From assembly GCA_015680685.1 (NCBI GenBank), contig MNCI01015722.1, forward strand, positions 143,696 through 207,695: 64,000 bases of DNA, written 5' to 3'. The translations under genes and the position numbers were made by a program. A model generated the notes under the pieces. The model was not told the origin of the DNA and did no database searches. It saw nothing but the letters and a program-made list of their open reading frames with translations. Positions 22,366 to 33,567 of this stretch are shown here, one piece after another. Every line of letters begins with the position of its first letter. Position 1 is the stretch's first letter. Origin of the DNA: Gnetum montanum. Its lineage: Eukaryota > Streptophyta > Gnetopsida > Gnetales > Gnetaceae.

Positions 22366-22826
22366 TTACCAAGTGTTACACGCATGCTCGAAGTGATCAT
22401 ACTGTGTGTGCTAATAACAGAAATGTAAAGTGCATAAAATAAAATAATAAAATAAATGCAGAAGAAAATAAAATAAAAGAAATGAGTAAGAAAACAAATC
22501 TCAAGTACTGCAAGGATGAATCCAAAAGCTCATCTTTATTGCCGTACACAAGGTATGCTCAGGTACACAATGCTTGAATAAAGATCCATCCACACTTAGA
22601 CCTCCTGTTGTAGGCACTTGGAAAATACTCTAACTATAAAAGTTTTGCTACTTGACTCCTAAAAGACTTCCCTTGAAAGACTTTCTTCCAAGACTCCCTC
22701 CCTAAATTGTGCACCTAGGCATTGTATTTATAGGCTTGGGAGCAACTACTCTAATAATTAGAAAAACTGCCACTCTAATAATTAGAATAAATCGCTAGAG
22801 TAACTACTCTCATTAGTGATGTAACA
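22366..22826 (-). repeat. Second half of element A 5' LTR
   Basis: It aligns with the second half of the B LTRs (gttaccaag.gttaca, gctcatctttattg, gctcaggtac, aataaagatcc) but with A-specific insertions such as an A/T-rich stretch at 22,430-22,480. A minus-strand TATAAATA lies at 22,725-22,732. The outer edge is placed after gatgtaaca at 22,826 because the plus-strand reading frame of element E starts within 15 bases; a few bases either way are possible. Confidence 0.75.
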
Positions 22827-22839
22827 CCAAGGGGAGGAA

Positions 22840-24265
22840 ATGGTAGTCGAGGCGGTAGTTGATAGAGTGGGCGAAGCCCTTAATGTTCTTGTGGTATTTG
22901 TGCTGGATATCATTGCACTTAGAGATGTGCAAATGTCCAAAGGAGTAACAAGTAGGAGATTCAACACTACCCAACATGAGAAGTTGCTGGAACAACTGGT
23001 GGGGACCAGGCATCCAATTTCAGAGGTCTTTGACCTTCTAGATGACATCATTGCTACCCAATCGATGCTGTTGGAGGCTAAGTGCAAGTATGTCATCACC
23101 AATGCCCAACTTGAGGTAGCCACAGAGCAAAATTGATGCTTGGTTGCTAAGGTTGCAAAAATGAGAGCATGCTTAGTCGATCCCACAATTCTTAGTTAGG
23201 TTGTAGCTAGAGATGAAGCTTTTCTGCAACTTCAGGGAAAACTTCAGGTGGCCAAGAATGCCAAGAAGACTATAGTCTTTGATGAGTCCATAGTAGCAAC
23301 AATGGCCTACAATGCTGAGAAGGACTTATTAGAGATTCGCAAGGAGAACACAGTTCTAACCAAGGATAATTATCACTTGCATAGTGTTGAGCTCTAGAAA
23401 GAACAACTGGTTAAATACATGAGACAATAGCAAGAGTAGCTTGCTAAGGTAACCATGGATCTGAGGAGGTTGGCAGTAGAAAATCATAATCTCTTGATGA
23501 AGAAGGTTTGTGCTCTTTGTTAGAAATCTACAATCAAGATTGCCACATGGAAGAATGAGGCCCTCAAATTTGAAAGGGTTAAGAACCACTATAAGGACCA
23601 AGTTGGCATGCAGAAAGAAATAAAAAAAAAGCATATCTAACTAGTAAAGCAAAAGTCAGTGAGACCCTCCAATAGCTCCAACAAGGAGGTGACATGTGGC
23701 AACCCATCTTTGATGAACTGAACAAGTACAATAAGGTAAAGATCTGCCTCAAGGAGCTACAGATGGAGGAGATGACGGAATATATGAAGCTTGCCAACCT
23801 CCGTTATGCAAACTTGACAATGTTGACAGTTGAAAGGCTAAGATTAGAATTGGAGAAGCAAGTGGCCAGCTTGTACTTGTTGTACGAGACTGAGTTCATG
23901 CATCATAAGGAGACAAAGCATAAGCTAGAAATGACAAATGATGAACTCGATGTTCTCAGAGGGTGCTTCACCGATCAACAATCAACAACTAAGAACTTAG
24001 TCCGCAGGATGGGTGACTACCATGAGCTACAAAATGCTATCAAGGTGTTTAATGTTGAACACAAACAATTCACAACCTAGTTTGTCAAGGTGAAGGAGTT
24101 GTTCTTTGCAATGCTTTGTCCATGGGATGTTCCTGTATCAATCCATATTGGTGATGTTGTGTGGACCATGTATGATCCCCGAAGTGAGGAGGAGAAGATG
24201 AAAGCATTGCTGGATACTTTTCGTCTTTCACCAACACTTGTAACTACAATTGAACAACCATAACT
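22840..24265 (+). pseudogene. Element E coiled-coil ORF (broken)
   Basis: The plus-strand frame from ATG at 22,840 is rich in L, E, K and Q with heptad-like spacing (EKLLEQLVG, LEIRKENTVLTKDNYHL, LRLELEKQVASLYLLYE). This suggests a long coiled coil of 350-400 residues, then a Pro-rich end. There are about seven stops. A frame change lies at the A-run near 23,620-23,632, after which the frame at 23,694-24,080 carries on. No gag core, protease or pol block was seen. It ends about 330 bases before the polypurine tract, so it is the last ORF of the element. It may be an accessory ORF or the only ORF of a non-autonomous element. Confidence 0.55.
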
Positions 24266-24590
24266 ACAACCTTAGCCATAACAACCACATGCACTAGATG
24301 CAAGAGAAGGTCCTTCAACACCTTAAGAACCTTCACCACTTGGACCGCTTGATTTTTATCCTCGTCTTCAAGCTACCATAGGGGTTTTGATGTCAAGTTT
24401 TTGTAATTGATGTTCAATTTTGTTGTCATGAACACCAAATTTTGTAAAAGTTGTAAATCCATACACTTGGGCACTTAGCGTCAATTTGAGTCAATTTGTG
24501 TGTTAGTCAGTCAATAATCCCATGCCTTCCCAAAATTTTTGTAAGAAGTTTGTTTCTCTTTTTGTTCACTTGAGGACAAGCTTTCATTTA

Positions 24591-24602
24591 GTTGTAGGGG
24601 TA
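24591..24602 (+). promoter_or_regulatory. Polypurine tract of element E
   Basis: GTTGTAGGGGTA directly before the LTR start TGATGAATTG; the upstream gaggacaagctttcattta matches the same site in B. Confidence 0.8.
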
Positions 24603-25367
24603 TGATGAATTGTCATGGGTTTGCCTATCGACGCATGGTTTGATACATCAATGTATATGTGTCAACGAAGTGTCTAGTCTTGCTTATATAAATATGTGCA
24701 CCTATTGCATTTATGACATTCATTCATTCATATCTTAGCTGAACTCTTGTAGTTTGTTTATTTAAGAGTTAGAATATTTTTTAAGTGCTCACAGTAGAAG
24801 TTGAGAAGTGTATGGATCTTTATTTGAGCATTGATGTACTTGGACACTTTGGTGTAAATGGCAATAAAGATGAACTTTCTTGATAAACCTTCCAGGACTT
24901 AGCAATATTTACTTAATGCATTTACTATTCATGCAATTTATTTTAATGCATTTAATTAATTAATTGATAGCAAATAATTAATGCACATAAGTATAAACAT
25001 CTCGAGTATACGATAACACTTTGTAATCCTAGTAGCACTTACACTTGGTAACCTAGTAGCATTGCAACATGGTAGATGTGAATGAATGCTTATGTTAGGA
25101 TTAGTTACTACATTAATTAACATTTAATTACTTTATTTTCTACACTTAGGCAAATTAAACAAAAAACATAAAAATGATACAAATCATATGTCTCAATTAT
25201 ACTTAACCATATCCTTGAAACTCACAAGTGGAATTGGGAAGACAATGATCACATCCTTAAATTTAGTGCCTAGATCAAATGTATTTAAAGAGCTAAAGTC
25301 TACAAAATTCAATAGTGAATGTTGGTTATTCGTATGGTTGAGCATAGGGATTGCTCGCTACTCATCA
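24603..25367 (+). repeat. 3' LTR of element E
   Basis: 765 bp from TGATGAATTG to CTACTCATCA. Its reverse complement aligns with the B LTRs (for example ggatctttatttgagc, caataaagatgaactttc, ggttgagcatagggattgctcgc). TATATAAATA lies at 24,685-24,694. Confidence 0.85.
24685..24694 (+). promoter_or_regulatory. TATA box in the element E LTR
   Basis: TATATAAATA 82 bases inside the LTR, at the position conserved in the A and B LTRs. Confidence 0.6.
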
Positions 25368-25409
25368 TATGACAAGGGCTTGCTAGTCATCATATGACAA
25401 GGGCTTGCT
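25362..25409. repeat. 25-bp direct duplication across the element E LTR edge
   Basis: tcatcatatgacaagggctt occurs at 25,362 and again at 25,387. The first copy includes the last six bases of the LTR. It is longer than a normal 5-bp target duplication and may be a later slippage or repair event. Confidence 0.8.
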
Positions 25410-25976
25410 TCAAGATTTCCTTTTTTAAAAAAATAAAGCAAATAAAACCACAACTTCTATGAAATGGCAAAGGAAGGCATTTCTTCAGCTCAAAGAAACC
25501 GATAAGATCCAAGAGGATGAGAACAGAGCAAAATTCTTCTCTCAATTTCTCAGTTCTCACCCTGAATCATAAGAGACACAAACGAGTCATCATTTTCCTT
25601 TTCACGTTCACTCCCTTACCTCTATTTCTGTGACAATTTTGCGTTTGGTTTATTACCATAAGTACACTGTGATTGTAACCAAATTCTCTCCGATACATGG
25701 AAAGATCTCATGCACAAATTAACTCATACAAGAAGCCTGACCTGGGGGTTTCGGTATCACAAATATTCTCAGCTCACACCCCAGACCATTGTCTTTTATC
25801 CAGTCACCATCTCTCCGTTTTCAACTACTTCAGGAATAATCTAATCAAAAGTAAAACCTCGAACTTTCCAGAACCGGGGCAGAGTGCACAAACTTTCTGT
25901 GGAACAAATGTGTCAATAAGTAAATATCTCCTTTAAAAGAAACGCTGATTGGGAAACATGCAAAAAGCATGCTTTT

Positions 25977-26648
25977 TCAGGAATTCAGGAAGGGTAGACA
26001 GCGGTAAGATGCACAAAAGCTTCTGCAGGAGGAGTAAAGATTTGAAGGAATTGAAGCCATGGCAGGCACCAAGTAGCAGCAAGACACAACACATGCAAGA
26101 GCAGCAAATCGTCCGAGAAGTAGCCCTGAAAGGGCCACTGTCACGAGCATGCCAAACGACCGATACCCACAACCTGTAACATAAATGCTGTTGCAGTCGC
26201 AGGCTGCCCTCCTTCTACTGGACTTGGCCTGTTTCTCTTCCTTTGCTTTCAAGCACGCCTTCAATGGAACAGAGTTCGAATTCCTCTCAGTCTCAGCACA
26301 TACTATGCCTGAATCATCGTTATTGCTCTTCCTGCGTACCAGTTTGCTCAGAAACTTGCACACTGATCCGGGTTTGGCATCTTGATTTTTCAACTTGAGC
26401 TTCTTCACCCACCCGAGCTTGGGCTTGGGCTTGGATTTGCAATTGTGGCAAGAATTAGGGGGAGGAGGCCCAGGAATTCCAGCAAAGCAGGGCCTCAGAG
26501 GCAGGGATTTTGACGCAAACTCAACCAACAAAGCAGAGGCAGGCGTGCCCCATTGAATTGCCACTGCTCCGAACATGGCTTGCATCATGAAGCTTTTGCC
26601 TTTACTCAATGATACAGCCACTGCCTGCAACTTCATCTTCATCTTCAT
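25977..26648 (-). CDS. Intact 223-residue protein of unknown function with C-terminal hydrophobic region
   Basis: This is the only long clean ORF in the window, with richer codon use than its AT-rich surroundings. The start MKMKMKLQAV is preceded by a TATA box about 105 bases upstream. Residues 20-60 form a hydrophobic, Pro-rich segment (AMFGAVAIQWGTPASALLVE, then GIPGPPPPNSC). Residues 70-145 are strongly basic (KSKPKPKLGWVKKLKLKN, KSSRRRAACDC). Residues 164-199 are hydrophobic with many Cys (MLVTVALSGLLLGRF, ALACVVSCCYLVP) and could form one membrane hairpin or anchor. I do not recognise the family with certainty. No introns are needed. A host gene is the simplest reading. Confidence 0.7.
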   Translation of the reverse strand: MKMKMKLQAVAVSLSKGKSFMMQAMFGAVAIQWGTPASALLVEFASKSLPLRPCFAGIPGPPPPNSCHNCKSKPKPKLGWVKKLKLKNQDAKPGSVCKFLSKLVRRKSNNDDSGIVCAETERNSNSVPLKACLKAKEEKQAKSSRRRAACDCNSIYVTGCGYRSFGMLVTVALSGLLLGRFAALACVVSCCYLVPAMASIPSNLYSSCRSFCASYRCLPFLNS

Positions 26649-26751
26649 CCACTGCTGGCAAAGCTACAACAGTGATTTCCTTGCTCATGCAGTATACAAG
26701 GTTGAAGACTCAATTAATCAATCAAATACACCGCCATGCAGTTGGCTTTGG

Positions 26752-26758
26752 TTATATA
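26752..26758 (-). promoter_or_regulatory. TATA box upstream of the 223-residue ORF
   Basis: The minus strand reads GATATATAACC about 105 bases before the ATG at 26,648, a good distance for a short 5' UTR. Downstream is a CA-rich segment. Confidence 0.5.
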
Positions 26759-27260
26759 TCTCTATCAGCACCAGCACCAGCATGAGAATTATCATGATGA
26801 TGAGCAGAGTATGGGTGAGCTTTGTTGCTTGCACTGCTTTCTGAGCTCGTGCTGAGCGTGGACGCAGTATGGAAGAAACCAGGACGGATGGATGTCTTTT
26901 ATGGGCATGGAGTCTCGTTGGGTCACTTTAATTTGCCAAAAGTTGCGGGCCAAAGGAGGCACTAGCAGAGGCATTTTAACAGCCTCATGATCACCATGAT
27001 CGCTCTCGCGCCCACCGGATTGTATTCTCTGGTTTTTTGGTTTTGGGTATTTTTCAGGACAGCATGGTGGAGCGATGCTGTCCAAAAAATAAGAAAAAAT
27101 GCTCAAGGAAAAGCAACAAAAGCCGTAGTTAAGAAAACAAGGTGATTATGTAAAACGGCAACGCTAGGTAGCCGTTGCTAAACCTAAAAACAAATAATTC
27201 AAAATGATTCAAAGAAATTGTAAATAAAACCAAGATCTACTTTCTTCGTAACATAAAGTC

Positions 27261-27412
27261 AAAGGTTCAATTAAAGATATTATTTATGATCTACTCTAAA
27301 GATATTATTTATGATCTACTCTTCATAAGATTGTCCAAGGTTCAATTAAAGATATTATTTATGATCTACTCTTCATAAGATTGTCCAAGGTTCAATTAAA
27401 GATATTATTTAA
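27261..27412. repeat. Tandem repeat, 50-bp unit
   Basis: gatattattt starts at 27,276, 27,301, 27,351 and 27,401. The last full units are 50 bp and nearly identical, and the first is a 25-bp partial copy. Confidence 0.85.
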
Positions 27413-28796
27413 GACCTTTAAAGCTAATCCCACTTGCAGAAGGGTTGGTAAATAAGCAAAAACCTAACTTTCTTAGTGCACCCAAGCTCAAACCTACAAC
27501 TTCTAACTTAAAAACAAACACCTTACCATCACTCCAAATGACAGCGGCTTGAAATAAATATCTCCCTGTAATGCTAATCTGCTACTATACCTTTTAGGCA
27601 AAAGTGCCTCTCTTCTGCAAAAATCCACAACCACAACTTTTAAGCAAAGGCAGCATGGAACCCACAACGTCGCTTATGGGAAATATTGTTCAAATGCCCA
27701 TGCTCCATAAGTGTACGTGTATCCCTGCTGTTTCTTGTATTATTGCACTGTTGCCTGCTTTTTCTTGTATTTTTGGGATGGTTTTGCTCAGGATCCGCCA
27801 TCAGTTTGGGAAACAAATTAAACCAACGTGCCGGATCAGTTGCCTCAAATTGGAACTTTGGTTCCCTTACCTTTGTTGTGCTCGCGTTGCTGGAATCATG
27901 ACATGCCCTTTTTTGAGTATGATTGCACTTCATTTCAGCCACATTTTTCTTTTCCATCAAGGTTGCCTTTTATCGGCCTAGCTCAGCGTAGCCCCTGCAA
28001 TTGAAATTGTGCTTTAACGGGATTCTGAACTTTTACATCAATCCCTTTTACATTATTCCATCATGAATGAGCTGTCCATACATAAGTAATGTGAATCAAT
28101 GAAACCATTTCTTTCGCGTGTGCGTTATTCTTGATGCAGCTTTTAGTTTTTCCCGTGTGTAATTTTATCCCTATGGCAAAGGAAAAAGCAGCCGACAATG
28201 ATAGCAGGGCAAGGTTTCCCTAAGTTCCGAATTCAGTCTTTTAAATTAATATATAAAAAGTTTAAAATCATTTTTTTCTAAATTCTGATCAAAGAAAAAT
28301 CTTTTAGGTTTAAAAGTCAGACTGAATTCTTTTCATCAAAAATTAATGTTTCAAAGTAACGAGACTGATTATTCAACCCAATACCCAGCTCTTCGTAATG
28401 AGCCGTCGTATCAAAGAATCCAAGTCGGTTTTTCATTAGTTTTCGGAATCCATCATTGTCTACAGAGAAGAAAGCTAACCATGTAACTAAACCATGTACA
28501 AAGTAAATTTTTTAACACGCACACAAGTTCTCTCCCCAACATCCGAAATAAGAACAAGACATGTCATTGGGCCACCTTTGCATTCCTGGTTCAGAATATT
28601 AAACATAACAATTCGTCATATAAATTTTTAAATGGATATGCCGCTATTGAATCTGTTGAAAAAGGATATTGCTTCATATTCAAGAGGATCTTTCAATCAT
28701 TTTATAAAAATTGGTAATGACGTAAGATAGCAATTCAGGGTATTCAATATCCTAACTTGTTTCAAGTAAAAAAATTCAAATGACCATAAACAATAA
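27413..28796. other. Intergenic DNA, no supported gene
   Basis: Two mutually antisense frames near 27,604-27,981 (plus) and 27,640-27,960 (minus) have no known domain and cannot both be real. Nothing else is seen; the DNA is AT-rich with no repeats of note. Confidence 0.4.
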
Positions 28797-28996
28797 TCAC
28801 AAACTTTGATTTGAAAACTTATTTAAAGAAGATATCCTCAATGCCTTTAAACAACGCCAAGCAATGTATTGCCTTTGATAATTCTTCACTCTATGGAGAT
28901 ATATAGGAACGCTTATTTGTCTCTTTTGAACTTCTCCGAAATGGCTATGGCTTCGAGTTTTATGACGTTTCCATAATCTTCTCATGCATCGATAAC
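28797..28996 (-). other. Possible terminal exon, unknown gene
   Basis: On the minus strand a good acceptor (TTTTATTGCAG) is followed by an open frame of 66 codons ending in TGA at 28,797. It is basic (RRLWKRHKTRSH, LHRVKNYQRQY). No partner exon was identified to the right, so it may be chance. Confidence 0.25.
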
Positions 28997-28999
28997 CTG

Positions 29000-31900
29000 C
29001 AATAAAAGAGGAATACTTGAAAATGCTCGGGAAAAAAAAAGATATAAACATAAGAATTTTTTTCACTATAAACAGAGAAAAATGTCCTTATAAGAGGATT
29101 ACAAGCTTGGTTGTTTTAAAAATATTTGCTCAGAAACAAGGTTCTTTCAAAAAATTTGACAAAAAACTAAAACCCCGATTTTATGGTGGCCGTGCACACC
29201 GATGTAAATACCAGGAATATTCAACTTTCTGCAAACATGCAATCTACTCATCACCAGATTGATTCGAGTATAACCAGCAAAGAAGCACCATTAACAAGTT
29301 GGGGTCCACCAGCATCTTGAAAGCTTCAAATAATAGCTATCTTATTGGTTACTGTAAAAGGGATTTGCTTCTTTAAAGCATTTTACATTATGCAACTCAT
29401 TGCCATTATTTCCTCCCTTTTGCACTCATTGATGATCATTGGAGTATAATAAGTTAATGGTGAATTCTTCCTCCTTCCATTAGATATTATTTAAAAACTA
29501 CTTTATTGGTGCTAAAATGATGCTTGAAAACGTTGACTTCAAGTAGCGTAGCTTTGTTTGAACAGATGCCTGCTGAGATTCTGGATTTACCTAAACTAAA
29601 TTGAAATTGGAAAACAGTGTCCAGTAAGTTCAAATGAGATACCTGAGAATTAGTTATATTGAAATAACCGAAACTAAATTCTATCCATTAGACCCCTAAG
29701 GCTTCAGAATTGTCACATTAATATAACAGAACAATTCAATTTCAGTTAATTACTCAAAGCATATTAAAGAGAGTGGGAGTTGAGACCATAAAAAGGTTGG
29801 AAGGAAATGGAAAAGCAGCCCACTGTGTTTCACCATATGGTAGTGATGGCTGTAGAATTGTCTTGCACCATGACCCACCAAAGCTCACTGTGGTTGGCAA
29901 GGAAAGAGAAATGAACAAACCATCAGTCATCGCCAGTGCAACCTATGGGGAAAATAATTTCACGAGGACTTGAACCTAGAATTCCATGAATTAAATGGCC
30001 AACCAGCAAACAGGTGCAAGCCTATCGGAAACCTAGATCCAAGATAAAAAGCTTACTTCTACCTTTACTAGCCGCACTTGAGATCAGCGGTAAACTAAAC
30101 AGGAAACTCATGCAAACCTGCACCAAACAACAAAAAGACGCACACAACAAGGAACCCATCCCATAGAGACACAGAGAACCCCACACTAAAATGTAGTAGG
30201 AGCATAAAAATTAAAAACAATCCAACATGGGATGTAGCAACAGGAACAGAAAAGGATAAGGAATACTTTATACACAAACATTAAAAGATACAATGATGGA
30301 TGCTCTCCAAGCGCCTCCTCTCATCTATGTTTATACCATCCTCTTTACCGGCCACATTTAATTGACCTAGACATCAAATCTAATTCTTCAATCCAGGCTC
30401 TGATTCTCTGGTCCTTGATCCTTCTAATGGATCTATGGGGACACTGAATTTTCAGGGCAGTTGCATAAAAAATATTTTGGCACAATCATCATCATCATCT
30501 TAATGCCTTTATCCTATAGTTTCTGAACATCTATTTTTATCATGCTGCCAAGTGGCACATCTAAACATATCCCTTAGAATCAAACCTATGACTTGTGAAC
30601 CACAAGTTACATGCTCTAAATAAGTCATACATCACAATTATCTACATCAAAATTAAATTCCACTGTAGGTGATAACTTTATGTTTAATGTACACATCACA
30701 CTCCCATAGTTGAGATCTAACTTATTCCCAAGTTGGCAAAGAGTCTACAAATGTCACATTGGGCTGTTAGAATATAATCGTAAAGATGTGTACAATCATT
30801 AGTTTTTCATTAATAACATATGAAAAGATGAAAAGTTGTTAATAAAGAATGTCACGGTTTGGGAACATATGGAAAGACACAAATGTTCGTAAACAGTTGT
30901 GACTTCTTACAAGGGATACAAGCGATGGATTCGGCCCTTCCCAATCATCATCATCACCATGACACATAACACACATCATACCATATGATTGAGGAAAGAG
31001 AAAGGAATGTGTGAAAGGGACATTTGAAGATGAAGAAGAAGAAAAAGAAGAAGAAGAAGAAATTGTGTAAGCCCAAGTTCCACAATCAATAGTCCTAATC
31101 TATGTTATGAAGAAAAAAATAATTGTGGGTGAACTTTGACTTATGAGTTGCAACCATAAGATACCAAAAGCTACTAATACCAAAAGCCAGGAACACTATT
31201 CAGAAGAATCAAGAGGGCAACCAGAAAGGAAATACATGAGACTGTAAGTAAACACACCATTGGTGTGATGCTTATGAAATCATGAATAATGGAGTAATGA
31301 AGTAAGGAATAATGGAGTAACAACAATGAATTATCGAGCACATATGTGCATGAAACATCAAATAAGTGAATAAGAAGTTACAATGATTAGCCATCGTAAC
31401 TTATGACAAACTTTGTAACTAAAAAGTTGAAGAAGTTGTAGAGCATCCTTTGCTAGAGAAGTGGAGGAATGGTAAAAGAAATTATGAAGCATAGGATTTG
31501 TAACGAGCACTCAAGCTACACAACCAAAAGGTTTAATAAGTGACTTGTAAGTTGTGAAACAAGTGTTGTAGGAGACATGTGTGATCCCTATAGTACAGGA
31601 TTTAGTTTCCTAAAGAAGGAGAGAAGACTATCCAGAAGGTTACAATGGAAAAGAAAAGAAGAGCAAGGCTTATGAAGAAGTATTTCATAAAGCTCGGTGA
31701 AGCTAAGACAGGGATATAGGAGTGGCTTAGCAAAGTAAAGAAGTTGGTGCAGTTAAGTCAAAGAAACTTAACAAAACACAGTAATCAAAGTGAAGATAAG
31801 TTGAAGTATGAAATTTGTGATAACAAAAGTTACAAATGATGGTTATAAGAAGTAAGGTCAATTAAGAAAACAAAAGTTACAAATGATGGTTATAAGAAGT

Positions 31901-32210
31901 AAGGTTAATTAAGAAACCTTACAAATGAATGTTATGGATTACGAACTTGAAAAGAATGTTAAGTTTAAGTTACAAATGATATTACTATCACTTACGAAAA
32001 GTACATCTTGTAAAAAAGATCCTAAACCAAATGATAATGTGTTATGAGTGTAATGAAAATCAACAAAAGACAATTCAATAGGGCCTATGAGTTTTGGTTG
32101 ATCTTTTGAGTTGAGTGGTTGGGCTATGGTACATGGTTTGTTGTAGTGCTTCGACATCATTATCAATAATAAACAAAGCATGAGACTCACCCAACCCTAT
32201 CATCCACAAC
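29000..32210. other. Intergenic DNA, no supported gene
   Basis: AT-rich on both strands, with no frame carrying a known domain. A (GAA)n tract lies at 31,029-31,061 and a 47-bp tandem duplication at 31,823-31,916. The segment at 29,813-29,865 resembles the 43-bp unit at 36,718. Positions 31,580-31,880 resemble the reverse complement of 59,820-60,150. Confidence 0.4.
31823..31916. repeat. 47-bp tandem duplication
   Basis: acaaaagttacaaatgatgg starts at 31,823 and 31,870; the two copies are nearly identical. Confidence 0.85.
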
Positions 32211-32579
32211 ACAGTGTAACACCCACCTCTAGGGTTAACACTTGAAGTCACTAACAAGCTAGCTGAAAAAAATGCAAGGGTGAAATTTGTAAAAGTCAAC
32301 CAGTCATTAGAAATCCCATCTTGCATTTTTGGCTTTAGGGAAGTTTAAACCTGAGACCTGATTTTGGACTTTTAAAAAATGCAACAGCCAAAAAAAGGCA
32401 ACTTCCATAAAGATTTAGTTACATTAAAGAAACTGAAACCTAAGTGAATAAAAATAACTAGGTAGAGGAGGGAGAGAGGAGAAAAAGTGAGAGAGCATAG
32501 GAGAGAAGAGGAGAAAAATAGGATGGTAGCAACAACAAGAATACTAGGAGGACATCTTCGACAATGCATAGGTAAACTA

Positions 32580-32972
32580 AAATAATAATAATAGCAACAT
32601 AAATAGAAGAAGAGAAAGATTGTATAAGTACACTAACACTTGATGGTAAGGAAAAAGGGGCCATTCAAAGAAGTTTTGAAGACTAAACAAGGCAGATGCA
32701 TAGTTCATACTAGCAACATCAACAGAGGAAGAGAAAGATTGCATAAGTACAATAATAAAGTTGAAGAAATAGCACTTGATGGTAAGGAAAAAGGTGCCAT
32801 TCAAAGAAGTTTTGAAGAATAAACAAGGTAGATGCATAATTCATAATAGCAACATCAATAAAGGAAGAGAAAGGTTGCATAAGTACAATAATAAAGATGA
32901 AGAAATAGAACCTGATGGTAAGGAAAAAGGGGCCATTCAAAGAAGTTTTGAAAACTAAACAAGGTAGATGCA
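32580..32972. repeat. 136-bp tandem repeat, about 2.9 copies
   Basis: gatggtaaggaaaaagg starts at 32,641, 32,777 and 32,913, exactly 136 apart. Copies differ at a few sites. The period is not a multiple of three, so each copy opens a similar frame in a different phase, producing overlapping artefactual ORFs on both strands. Confidence 0.92.
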
Positions 32973-33387
32973 TAGTTTCTCCCTTGTTCCACTTGTGATT
33001 GAAGTATGATATTATTTTCAAAATTCTTTCACCATCTTGAATGCTTACTAGATCTGACTTTTATTTCCAAGATTTTGGATTGTTGAATCCTTGTTTTTGT
33101 GGATCTCTTCGCCCATCCTTGCACTCTCAATATACAATATCTTTTGCATTTTCCATATCTTTTCTATTAAGATTGGATGGCTATTGTGTAGTACAAAATG
33201 CCTAATAATAATAGTCCCATTTTTCAATATAATTGAATGTATATCAAATTATTATATCAGTAATGATTAAGACTGTGTTTAGTGTCATATGGTAACAAAT
33301 GAATTTTGTATATTTCACTTTATAAATTAAAGCAAGCTAGAAGTGTGGCTGCATTCTTGATTTCAGGATCATTTGGATTTGTATTTC

Positions 33388-33567
33388 TAGTGGGGATGTA
33401 GTAAGATTTTCACTTTGATGCTTATTTTTAATTTTCTTTGTATGTGAGACGGTATTCTATTGTGAATGTTGTTAAAATAGTGGGGATGTAGTAAGATTTT
33501 CACTTTGATGCTTATTTTTAATTTTCTTTGTATGTGAGACGGTATTCTATTGTGAATGTTGTTAAAA
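33388..33567. repeat. Perfect 90-bp tandem duplication
   Basis: 33,388-33,477 and 33,478-33,567 are identical apart from the first base or two. Such identity implies a recent event or an assembly artefact. Confidence 0.92.

Larger units (their letters stand above)
22827..25367 (+). mobile_element. Element E: 3' end of a related LTR retrotransposon, opposite orientation
   Basis: A coiled-coil reading frame, a polypurine tract and a full 3' LTR of the same TGATGA...TCATCA family as A and B, but on the plus strand. Element A sits at its left edge, so A appears to have inserted into the body of E; the 5' part of E would lie left of the window. Confidence 0.75.

Noticed and set aside
26792-27106. 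104-codon minus-strand ORF upstream of the 223-residue gene
   Set aside because: Overlaps the probable promoter and has no domain or supporting signal.
27604-27981. Plus-strand 125-codon ORF and its antisense 106-codon partner
   Set aside because: Mutually exclusive, no recognised domain; neither has a promoter or splice context.
29950-30030. tRNA-derived SINE suggested by gaacct words here and near 37,370
   Set aside because: No paired A and B boxes at the right spacing and no flanking duplications.
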